This document shows, piece after piece, positions 24,223-32,099 of a stretch of DNA of 64,000 nt. Below the pieces are notes generated by a model, which worked only from the letters and a program-made list of their open reading frames with translations, was not told the DNA's origin and searched no databases. The stretch is taken from the NCBI RefSeq assembly GCF_000210075.1, contig NC_021017.1:3214382-3278381 (forward strand), given 5' to 3'. The stretch is from Bacteroides xylanisolvens XB1A (GTDB lineage: Bacteria > Bacteroidota > Bacteroidia > Bacteroidales > Bacteroidaceae). The translations under genes and the position numbers were made by a program. The stretch's first letter is position 1, and the number at the start of each line of letters is the position of its first letter.

Positions 24223-27084
24223 ATGAAAAACAGTTGTTTTATAGTATTATTCCTTTTGGGAATCATTCCTTCAGCTTTCGCTCAACTCATCGGATTTGAA
24301 GAAGAAGTGCCCGAAGCATTTACAGTTTCCGGAAAGGGAGAAGTGAAAATCTCTTCTCTTTTTTACAAGGAGGGTGAAAGTAGTCTGGAATGGGACTTTC
24401 AGCCCGGTTCTACGCTGGATGTTCAAATTGCTCCTTTATCGTTGAATACGAGAAACGAGAAGCAGTTCGGCATTACCTTGTGGATTTATAATGAGAAACC
24501 GCAGCAGGATTCTATTCGTTTTGAGTTTCTGAATAAGGAGGGAGAAGTCTCTTACTGGTTCTCTTATCGTTTGCAGGCAGCAGGCTGGCGGGCTTGCTGG
24601 ATCTCTTTTGAGTATATGCAGGGCGACAAGAAAGATAAGAAGATCGTAGCCTATCGGCTGGTTGCCCCGCAACGGAAGGGACGTATCTTTCTTGACCGTC
24701 TGATTTTTCCGGAAAAGAAAATGAATCTTCGTACCACTCCCGACCAACAGTTGCCTACCAATAATGGGCTGTCTAATCGTGACCTGTGGCATTGGTGTCT
24801 CGTGTGGAAATGGGAACAACAGTCGTATGATATTCCTCTGCCTTCTAAATTGACAAGCGAACAAAAGAAGGAGCTGAAGACTATCGAACAACGTTTGACT
24901 GACTTTCTGGAAGTGAAAAAGGCTCCGCAAGGACCGATTAATGCTGCCTATAAAACATTTGAGAAAGCGGCTATCAGTCCATCCATCGCTGGGACGGGAT
25001 TTATAGGAACTCCTATTGTTGCTCCTGATGAACAGGACAAGAAGAAAGGAGAAATGTCATGGAACGATATTGAAACGATGCTTTCCGGCTTTGCCTATGA
25101 TGCTTATTATAACCAGAACGAAACATCAAAGAAAAACTACTTTACCGTATTCGACTATGCTATCGATCAGGGATTTGCATACGGTAGCGGTATGGGTACC
25201 AATCATCATTATGGTTATCAGGTACGTAAGATATATACAACTGCCTGGCTGATGCGTGATGCTATCTATAAACATCCTCATCGGGATGCTTATCTCTCCA
25301 CATTGCGTTTCTGGGCGGCTCTGCAAGAAACTCGTCAGCCATGCTCTCCAACACGTGACGAATTGTTGGATTCCTGGCATACGTTATTGATGGCGAAATT
25401 TATTTCCGCTATGATGTTTCCCGATGCAAGAGAACAGGCGCAAGCGTTGAGTGGTTTGTCACGTTGGCTATCTTCTTCTTTGCGTTATACTCCGGGAACG
25501 ATCGGTGGTATAAAGGTAGACGGTACGACTTTCCATCATGGCGGTTTCTATCCGGGATATACCACTGGAGTACTTGCGACTGTAGGAGAATATATTGCAT
25601 TTACCAATGGTACAAGCTTTGAACTGACAGAAGATGCGCGCAAACACATGAAATCAGCCTTTATTGCTATGCGCAATTATTGCAATTTCTATGAATGGGG
25701 CATCGGAATCAGTGGCCGTCATCCTTTTGGAGGGAAGATGGGAAGCGATGATATCGAAGCATTTGCCAATATCGCTTTATCCGGCGATTTGTCCGGTCAG
25801 GGAAATACGTTTGATCGTGGTCTGGCTGCCGACTATTTACGTCTGATACGCAATAGTGATACTCCGAATGCGCGTTTCTTCAAGAAGGAAGGTATTCAAC
25901 CGGCACAGGCTCCACAGGGATTCTTCGTTTACAACTATGGTTCGGCAGGCATTTTTCGTCGTGCGGACTGGATGGTGACATTGAAAGGGTATACCACTGA
26001 CGTATGGGGCTCTGAAATTTATACGAAAGATAACCGTTACGGACGTTATCAAAGTTATGGCTCCGTGCAGATTATGGGGAAAGGAAATCCCGTGTCACGT
26101 GCCGGAAGCGGCTTTGTGCAGGAGGGATGGGACTGGAATCGTTTGCCGGGTACAACTACCATTCATTTGCCTTTCGACTTGCTTGATAGCCCATTGAAAG
26201 GAACGACTATGGCACGCTCCAAAGAGAATTTCTCCGGAAGCAGTTCTTTAGATGGTAAAAATGGAATGTTCGCTATGAAATTGGCAGAACGGGATTATGA
26301 GAACTTCACACCAGACTTTGTGGCCCGTAAATCCGTTTTCTGTTTTGATAACCGGATGGTTTGCCTGGGAACAGGTATTTCGAACTCCAATGTAGATTAT
26401 CCTACGGAAACAACTCTTTTCCAGACAAAATATAATGGTAAGGAGCCCAAGGTAGGAGAGGATAACTATTGGCTTCATGATGGTTATGACAATTATTATC
26501 ATGTAGTGGACGGAACCGTTCGCTCACAGGTGGCAGAACAGGAATCACGGCACGAAAAGACGCGTGAAGTTACTAAGGGAAAATTCTCTTCTGCCTGGAT
26601 AGAATATGGCAAGGCACCGAAAGAGGGGACTTATGAATATATGGTATTGATACAGCCTTCTGCTTCTGATCTCGACGAGCTGCGTAAAACTCCTGCATAC
26701 GAGGTGTTGCAACGCGATCAGACTGCTCACGTTGTTTATGATAAAAAGACAGGTATCACGGCGTATGCTGCTTTTGAAGCTTATCAGCCTGCCGCTGATA
26801 AAGTGTTCGTGGCTATTCCTGCGGAAACAATGGTGATGTATGCAAAGGAATCTGATAAGGGTATCCGTTTAAGCGTCTGTGATCCGAATCTGAATATAGA
26901 AGAGAAGACGTATACAACGAAAGAGCCCAGTCGTCCTATTACTAAGGAGATACGGCTTAAAGGACATTGGAGATTGACAAGCCCGATGGAAAATGTCCGG
27001 TTGGAACAGCAGGGAGACCAGACCGTACTGACGGTAACCTGTCAGCATGGACAGCCGGTTGAAATGCTCATGGAAAATAAATAA
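24223..27084 (+). CDS. Polysaccharide lyase family 8 chondroitin-type lyase
   Basis: The ATG at 24223 (preferred over TTG at 24211) gives 953 residues with a signal peptide ending SAFAQ. An N-terminal galactose-binding-like domain (about 25-180) is followed by the helical (alpha/alpha) toroid and C-terminal beta-sandwiches. FHHGGFYPGYTTGV contains the conserved His-His, and the catalytic His/Tyr region continues to YNYGSAGIFRRADW. These are hallmarks of PL8 lyases that cut chondroitin, dermatan or hyaluronan by beta-elimination. Its length fits Bacteroides chondroitin ABC lyases. The protein is secreted to the periplasm or surface. Confidence 0.93.
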   Translation: MKNSCFIVLFLLGIIPSAFAQLIGFEEEVPEAFTVSGKGEVKISSLFYKEGESSLEWDFQPGSTLDVQIAPLSLNTRNEKQFGITLWIYNEKPQQDSIRFEFLNKEGEVSYWFSYRLQAAGWRACWISFEYMQGDKKDKKIVAYRLVAPQRKGRIFLDRLIFPEKKMNLRTTPDQQLPTNNGLSNRDLWHWCLVWKWEQQSYDIPLPSKLTSEQKKELKTIEQRLTDFLEVKKAPQGPINAAYKTFEKAAISPSIAGTGFIGTPIVAPDEQDKKKGEMSWNDIETMLSGFAYDAYYNQNETSKKNYFTVFDYAIDQGFAYGSGMGTNHHYGYQVRKIYTTAWLMRDAIYKHPHRDAYLSTLRFWAALQETRQPCSPTRDELLDSWHTLLMAKFISAMMFPDAREQAQALSGLSRWLSSSLRYTPGTIGGIKVDGTTFHHGGFYPGYTTGVLATVGEYIAFTNGTSFELTEDARKHMKSAFIAMRNYCNFYEWGIGISGRHPFGGKMGSDDIEAFANIALSGDLSGQGNTFDRGLAADYLRLIRNSDTPNARFFKKEGIQPAQAPQGFFVYNYGSAGIFRRADWMVTLKGYTTDVWGSEIYTKDNRYGRYQSYGSVQIMGKGNPVSRAGSGFVQEGWDWNRLPGTTTIHLPFDLLDSPLKGTTMARSKENFSGSSSLDGKNGMFAMKLAERDYENFTPDFVARKSVFCFDNRMVCLGTGISNSNVDYPTETTLFQTKYNGKEPKVGEDNYWLHDGYDNYYHVVDGTVRSQVAEQESRHEKTREVTKGKFSSAWIEYGKAPKEGTYEYMVLIQPSASDLDELRKTPAYEVLQRDQTAHVVYDKKTGITAYAAFEAYQPAADKVFVAIPAETMVMYAKESDKGIRLSVCDPNLNIEEKTYTTKEPSRPITKEIRLKGHWRLTSPMENVRLEQQGDQTVLTVTCQHGQPVEMLMENK

Positions 27085-27154
27085 TTAGTGAATAAGATAA
27101 GAGAAAACAAGAATTTAAAGAGAGGTATTAGTTATCATGTTTCTATGAAAAAAG

Positions 27155-27190
27155 AGAAGACCGGTTCGTGGTGAGCCGGTCTTCTTTGTA
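27155..27190. terminator. Bidirectional terminator between PL8 and cysS
   Basis: AGAAGACCGG (27155-27164) pairs perfectly with 27176-27185. T-rich sequence follows on the plus strand, and on the minus strand TCTCTTTTTTC follows the stem. It serves the convergent PL8 and cysS genes. Confidence 0.88.
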
Positions 27191-27223
27191 TTTGCATGGT
27201 GCGTTGAGCACTTTCTTTTCTTA

Positions 27224-28705
27224 TTACTTATTCAGCCTCCATTCGAAACCGTCTTTAGTATCTTTGATTTCAAATCCGAGTGCTGTCAGTGTGTTGCGGA
27301 TTTCATCGGAAGTAGCCCAGTCTTTGTTGGCTTTCGCTTTCATACGTTGTTCCAGTAGCATATCTACTACCTTACCGTAGGCTGCTTCACGGCCATCAGA
27401 AGAACCTTTTTCTTCTTTCAATCCCATGATGTCGAAGCTGAACAGATGGAATGTTTCTTTCAACTCTTTCAGGTCTTCGGCGGATATGGTGGCATTGCCG
27501 GCAATGATATTGTTAATAATGCGGGCACCTTCGAAAAGCTGTGCGATGACAATCGGTGTATTCAAGTCGTCATTCATTGCTTCATAGCACTTAGCGCGCA
27601 GTTCTTTCACGTTGATTCCCTCTGAAGTTGCCGGTGCGGGAGTAATCTTATCTAATGCGTCAATAGCTTCCATCAGACGTTGCAGACCCTTTTCGGATGC
27701 TTGCAGTGCTTCATTGCTAAAGTCTACCGTGCTGCGGTAATGAGCTTGCAGGATGAAGAAACGGATTGTCATTGGTGTGTAGGCTTGCGCCAGCAGCTTA
27801 TGAGTACCGGTGAAGAATTCGTCCAGAGTGATGAAGTTACCAAGTGATTTACCCATCTTGGTTCCGTTGATGGTAATCATGTTGTTGTGCATCCAGTAGT
27901 GAACCATGTCGTCGCCTTGTGAAGCTACCGATTGTGCGATTTCACATTCGTGGTGAGGGAAAATCAAGTCCATTCCTCCTCCGTGAATATCGAAGTGTTC
28001 ACCCAGGTATTTGCGTCCCATAGCAGTACATTCGGCGTGCCATCCGGGGAAACCGTCGCTCCATGGAGACGGCCAGCGCATGATATGTTCAGGTTGTGCC
28101 TTTTTCCAAAGGGCGAAGTCGGCGGGATTGCGTTTTTCGCTTTGTCCGTCGAGGTCACGGGTGGTATTCAATACGTCGTCCAAATTACGTCCGGAAAGTT
28201 TTCCGTAATGGTGATCTTTGTTGTATTTGGCTACATCGAAATAAACGGAGCCTTCGCTTTCATAGGCGTATCCGGCATCCAAAATCTTCTGTACCAGTTG
28301 GATTTGTTCAATGATATGTCCTGAAGCATGTGGTTCGATGCTCGGAGAAAGTACATTCAGTGCTTCCATTGCTTTATGATAGCGGTTCAGGAAATATTGA
28401 ACAACCTCCATTGGTTCCAACTCTTCCAGACGTGCTTTCTTGGCAATCTTGTCTTCTCCGTCATCGGCATCATGTTCCAGATGACCTACATCGGTAATAT
28501 TTCGTACGTAGCGTACTTTATATCCTAGGTGGGTGAGATAGCGGAATAACACATCGAAGGTTATAGACGGGCGGGCGTGTCCTAAATGGGCATCTCCGTA
28601 AACAGTCGGTCCGCACACATACATGCCTACATGAGGTGCATGAAGCGGTACGAACAACTCTTTCTTTCTATCTAAGGTGTTGTAAATGGTAAGTTGATGT
28701 TCCAT
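27224..28705 (-). CDS. cysS: Cysteinyl-tRNA synthetase
   Basis: This 493-residue class I synthetase charges tRNA-Cys. The HIGH-type motif is in [12 protein letters not shown], and the KMSKS-type motif is [10 protein letters not shown]. Zinc-site residues are Cys in VCGPTVYG, Cys in WHAECTAMG and His/Cys in HHECEIAQS. The length and anticodon-binding C-terminal domain are complete. It is an essential housekeeping gene flanking the accessory loci. A -7 promoter element lies 30 bp upstream. Confidence 0.98.
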   Translation of the reverse strand: MEHQLTIYNTLDRKKELFVPLHAPHVGMYVCGPTVYGDAHLGHARPSITFDVLFRYLTHLGYKVRYVRNITDVGHLEHDADDGEDKIAKKARLEELEPMEVVQYFLNRYHKAMEALNVLSPSIEPHASGHIIEQIQLVQKILDAGYAYESEGSVYFDVAKYNKDHHYGKLSGRNLDDVLNTTRDLDGQSEKRNPADFALWKKAQPEHIMRWPSPWSDGFPGWHAECTAMGRKYLGEHFDIHGGGMDLIFPHHECEIAQSVASQGDDMVHYWMHNNMITINGTKMGKSLGNFITLDEFFTGTHKLLAQAYTPMTIRFFILQAHYRSTVDFSNEALQASEKGLQRLMEAIDALDKITPAPATSEGINVKELRAKCYEAMNDDLNTPIVIAQLFEGARIINNIIAGNATISAEDLKELKETFHLFSFDIMGLKEEKGSSDGREAAYGKVVDMLLEQRMKAKANKDWATSDEIRNTLTALGFEIKDTKDGFEWRLNK

Positions 28706-28734
28706 AACATTTTATATTTGTTTTATTGGAACTG

Positions 28735-28742
28735 CAAAGTTA
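28735..28742 (-). promoter_or_regulatory. -7 element TAACTTTG for cysS
   Basis: Read on the minus strand, TAACTTTG fits TAnnTTTG, 30 bp before the cysS start. No consensus -33 is visible. Confidence 0.55.
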
Positions 28743-28818
28743 GTATAAAATCTGAATATGCGCTCTATCTTTGATGAGTTGATTTTAGCTCTTGAGCTGT
28801 TTTACTGGTAATATTATT

Positions 28819-28928
28819 AGTTTCCCGGTATGAAACTAAAAGTTTCACACCGGGGAACCAATGGTTTCATTACGGGAAACCAAAGGTTTCTCACCGAGAA
28901 ACTAAAATTTTGTCGGCATGAAAGTAAA
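28819..28928. repeat. Five contiguous 22-bp repeats with GTTTC/GAAAC arms
   Basis: Five units of exactly 22 bp abut each other: 28819-28840, 28841-28862, 28863-28884, 28885-28906, 28907-28928. Units 1, 3 and 4 each carry GTTTC-N7-GAAAC, so each can form a small hairpin; units 2 and 5 are degenerate. Units differ in the N7 part. They lie between the HAD gene and cysS. Confidence 0.92.
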
Positions 28929-28935
28929 TGTTTGG

Positions 28936-29748
28936 TTATTGTTGACTGCAAAACTTATCAATAGCTTCTGCTACACCGTCTTCTTCGTTGCTTAGAGTGA
29001 TGTAATTTGCTGCTTTTTTTACAGGTTCTTGTGCATTTCCCATAGCAATTCCCAGTCCTGCAAACTTAATCATGGATAAGTCATTATAGCCATCTCCCAT
29101 TGCTATGACTTCTTCTCGTGCTACTCCTATTTCTTTCAATAAGACAGCAAGAGAAAGAGCTTTGTCAATTCCTTGCGGAACTAATTCGAGGAAATAGGGT
29201 TCTGAACGGAAAACGTTAATATGTCCTTGTAGCCGGAGACTAAGTTCTGCTTCAAGCGGAATGAGTTTATCTGCGTCTCCCACGATGAGGCATTTGGCTA
29301 CAGGAAGCGTGATCTCTGTGAGGAAGTCGTTTGTTTCCCGTACTGCCATTTTATTGAGAAAGGCCTCTTTCTGTACGTATGGGTCTTGAGAGTTTTCTGT
29401 TATTATATCTGCTCCGTCATAGGTTAATATACTTAGTTGGTGGGTACGGGCACATTCATAGAGCATCGGAACAACTTCATTAGGTAACACATTTTCATAT
29501 ACCATCTCTTTTGTTTCCCAATTGATAATTTCACCTCCGTTATAGGAGAGGATGAAACCTCCGAATTCATTCATCCGTAATTCGTTGGCTAATGGTACAA
29601 TACCATAAGTAGGTCGTCCGGAAGCTAATACGAGTCGTATTCCTTGCTCTTGTATACGTATTAGAGTTTCCCTGTTGCGGGGAGTGATTTCTTTTTTAGA
29701 ATTGGTGAGTGTGCCGTCAAGGTCGAGCACGATAAGTTTGTATTTCAT
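28936..29748 (-). CDS. Cof-type HAD-superfamily phosphatase
   Basis: The ATG at 29748 gives 270 residues beginning MKYKLIVLDLDGTLTNS, which carries the nucleophile and general acid Asp of HAD motif I. A start at 29796 is open but would place the promoter inside the gene. Motif II is VLASGRPTYG and motif IV is VIAMGDGYNDLSMIKFAG. The large C2 cap domain between them marks the Cof group, which acts on sugar phosphates and related small metabolites. It is cytoplasmic. The substrate cannot be determined. Confidence 0.92.
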   Translation of the reverse strand: MKYKLIVLDLDGTLTNSKKEITPRNRETLIRIQEQGIRLVLASGRPTYGIVPLANELRMNEFGGFILSYNGGEIINWETKEMVYENVLPNEVVPMLYECARTHQLSILTYDGADIITENSQDPYVQKEAFLNKMAVRETNDFLTEITLPVAKCLIVGDADKLIPLEAELSLRLQGHINVFRSEPYFLELVPQGIDKALSLAVLLKEIGVAREEVIAMGDGYNDLSMIKFAGLGIAMGNAQEPVKKAANYITLSNEEDGVAEAIDKFCSQQ

Positions 29749-29766
29749 GTAGCGTTGTTTTGGGTG

Positions 29767-29796
29767 CAAAGATAGATTAAAAAAGTTTTTCCGCAA
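29767..29796 (-). promoter_or_regulatory. Complete Bacteroides promoter for the HAD gene
   Basis: On the minus strand, TTG (29796-29794) and TATCTTTG (29774-29767) are separated by 19 bp, matching the -33/-7 consensus of the primary sigma factor. The -7 lies 18 bp before the chosen start, which supports the 29748 start. Confidence 0.75.
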
Positions 29797-29887
29797 GGTG
29801 GTGGGGGAAAAGATGTGGCTTTAGCTAAGCCAGCCATCGTTTGTTCAACTTGGCAGATGTTTTTGTAAAGTATTGAATATTAATAAA

Positions 29888-30023
29888 GGAGCTTCAGATC
29901 TGAGTCGTCGTGCTGTCATGCATCAGATGCAGGGACTTTCTTTTTGAACCAGACTCGTATTTTTCGGATGTAGTAGCTTCTCCTGTTTCTGATTTCTTGA
30001 TTGATGATATGACATTTAGATAA
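29888..30023 (+). pseudogene. Possible decayed 3' end of a gene
   Basis: In the 330-bp gap between two minus-strand units, a plus-strand frame reads DLSRRAVMHQMQGLSF and then stops. After a one-base shift it continues EPDSYFSDVVASPVSDF to a stop at 30021-30023, next to the terminator. The protein-like composition suggests a remnant. I do not recognise a family, and chance is not excluded. Confidence 0.22.
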
Positions 30024-30060
30024 ATAAAAGCCGCATAACTTTCGTTATGCGGCTTTTATT
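30023..30060. terminator. Strong terminator hairpin, 17-bp perfect stem
   Basis: AATAAAAGCCGCATAAC (30023-30039) is exactly complementary to 30044-30060 with a 4-base loop. The A/T ends give T-tracts on both strands. It ends the minus-strand operon at 30081-34706. Confidence 0.93.
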
Positions 30061-30080
30061 ATTAAACTGGTAAAAGAGTT

Positions 30081-32078
30081 TTATTCAATTGTTGCTCCAT
30101 AACCAGCTACATCGCTAGCTAATGTAAATATACCATTTACATAATCATATTGAGTAATAGGAGCTGTTGCGTGCTTGGTTATGTTATTACCGCTTGTTGG
30201 TTCTTTAACTAAAGAACTTGTATGATAATAATTCCAATTTTTGGTTAAGCCATATACGATATTGTCGGTTACATCTATTTGAGGTGTGCAACTTTCTAAG
30301 AAAGAATAATAGTAGGAACCGAATTCTGCTTCCGGACTTACGTCAAAGATATTCTTGCTTATAGTCAATGATGTTCCTTTTTGATATCTGAAGAATATAT
30401 TGCTACCTATCATGTTGACAAAAGTATTATTTATAATTTCGGCAGAAAGTACACCATCTGATAAAGGTATATTACCAGTAGCCCAGTTTAATATTTGCAC
30501 GCCTTCTTGAGGTGTCTGGCTATACACTATATTGTTCTTGAAGTTGAAAGTTTTATAATCTCCTAAATTGAAGCCTTTATATATATTTATCAAGGCAATT
30601 TTGATAGCATTAACTTCAATACGAGTGTCTTGAACAGAGATGTTGTCTATACCAAAGTAAGTCTTTTGTGCTGCATCGTAATAAATTGGTTTCAAGACAT
30701 TCGCAATCAGACAGTTGTCAATGCAGATGTCAGTAAAGTCTCCCTTGCTGATAACGCCTGCATTATTTATAAAATAACCAGCATTGCTACCTCCATTGAG
30801 ATCACTTAAATCTATTTTTATATTCTTAAAAAGTAGCTTTCCTTTGCATGATTTCCAGCAATTAATAGGACGAAGTGTTACTTGCTCGTCATCATATCGA
30901 CCGATGATAATAACATCATTGCTGATTGATTTTACTCCGGTTGTGGTAAAATTGTGTGCTGTACCTGTGAGGAACAGTATAACAGGTTTACTCATTGTAG
31001 CACTAAAGTAAGTGTCAAGTGCCACATCGGCATCTGTTGCATCCAATATTTGTATGTCAGCATCTGAATAAATTTGGTTGTTGATGGTGATGCCGCCGAT
31101 AGTAATGTCTTTACCATGATCAAAATCGGCTTTATAATCCGTACGATTCTTAATACTAACCTGAATCTTTGCAATCATAGCATACTTTCCACTTGTTGCC
31201 AATATCGCAATATCAGTACTGTTATCAGCTGTTGCACGAGTCATCATCTTTGCGCTTGATGCAGGGGCAGTAACAATCAATACATTTTCTTTTCCAGCTT
31301 CCTTAGAGAATTTAGCACTCCATCCTTCTGGAGCAGTAATCATTGTATTTTTTACTCCTCTCATGGTCATGGTAAATTCTTTCGTTTCACCTGCAGAAAA
31401 CTCTTGTATTTGTTCTAAATCTTCAGCCGCAAAACTACATTCAAAGTCGCTGATGATAGGGATACGTATGGTTGGAGCATCCTCACCCGCAAGTACTAAG
31501 ACCAGTTCGTTGTTTTCTACTGTTACACTCTTGAAGTTTTTGTCTTCTGCCGGAGCGGAACCGTCACCAGTTGCGCTGACTTTGTCAGTAGTTCCTTCTT
31601 TGTATATATATTCATAGTTTTTTCCTTCATCATAGCTAACCTGCCAGTAGCCTTCACTATCTACATTAAATGTAGGAGTCTTGCCACTCTCTCCATTAGC
31701 TTTCACAGGTTGTCCGTTTACAGTCAGACGCTCCGGAGTTTCATTTTTGTTGTAAAGAACAGTCCAGTAGCCTTCTGAATCGATACCGATAATAGGGCAT
31801 AACAGGTTATTATCGTTTTTCATATATAGATTTACTGTTTTTCCATTGCTCAAAGTGAGTGTGTAGGAATCAGACTTTTCCTCTATATTAGTAATAAATG
31901 TTCCTTCATTATAAAGTTCGCGAAGAGCTTCTGTGTTACTATTTATATCACGTACTTGTGTCTCGAGTGCGGTAACGCGCTTTTTCAGTGCGTCTACATC
32001 ATCTTCCAAATCGTCAATGTTGGTACATGCTACCAGGCATACAGCCAATAACATGAACATACTCCATACTTTTTTCAT
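30081..32078 (-). CDS. DUF4988 surface lipoprotein with beta-helix-like C-terminus
   Basis: The 665-residue protein has lipobox LVAC (Cys18). A coiled coil (DDLEDDVDALKKRVTALE) opens the DUF4988 module. Two near-repeat segments follow: PIIGIDSEGYWTVLYNKNE and TFNVDSEGYWQVSYDEG. From about 330 onward, DUF4957/DUF5123-like right-handed beta-helix repeats are seen (IINNTFVNMIGSNIFF, ISKNIFDVSPEAEFG). Such proteins stand off the outer membrane and bind or cut polysaccharides. It lies 21 bp after the 868-residue lipoprotein gene, which shares the same N-terminal design, so the pair is one operon. No catalytic residue can be assigned. Confidence 0.75.
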   Translation of the reverse strand: MKKVWSMFMLLAVCLVACTNIDDLEDDVDALKKRVTALETQVRDINSNTEALRELYNEGTFITNIEEKSDSYTLTLSNGKTVNLYMKNDNNLLCPIIGIDSEGYWTVLYNKNETPERLTVNGQPVKANGESGKTPTFNVDSEGYWQVSYDEGKNYEYIYKEGTTDKVSATGDGSAPAEDKNFKSVTVENNELVLVLAGEDAPTIRIPIISDFECSFAAEDLEQIQEFSAGETKEFTMTMRGVKNTMITAPEGWSAKFSKEAGKENVLIVTAPASSAKMMTRATADNSTDIAILATSGKYAMIAKIQVSIKNRTDYKADFDHGKDITIGGITINNQIYSDADIQILDATDADVALDTYFSATMSKPVILFLTGTAHNFTTTGVKSISNDVIIIGRYDDEQVTLRPINCWKSCKGKLLFKNIKIDLSDLNGGSNAGYFINNAGVISKGDFTDICIDNCLIANVLKPIYYDAAQKTYFGIDNISVQDTRIEVNAIKIALINIYKGFNLGDYKTFNFKNNIVYSQTPQEGVQILNWATGNIPLSDGVLSAEIINNTFVNMIGSNIFFRYQKGTSLTISKNIFDVSPEAEFGSYYYSFLESCTPQIDVTDNIVYGLTKNWNYYHTSSLVKEPTSGNNITKHATAPITQYDYVNGIFTLASDVAGYGATIE

Positions 32079-32099
32079 GATTATATTGTTTTAAAGTTA

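Noticed and set aside
28819-28928. CRISPR array
   Set aside because: The 22-bp units abut with no unique spacers and there are no cas genes.
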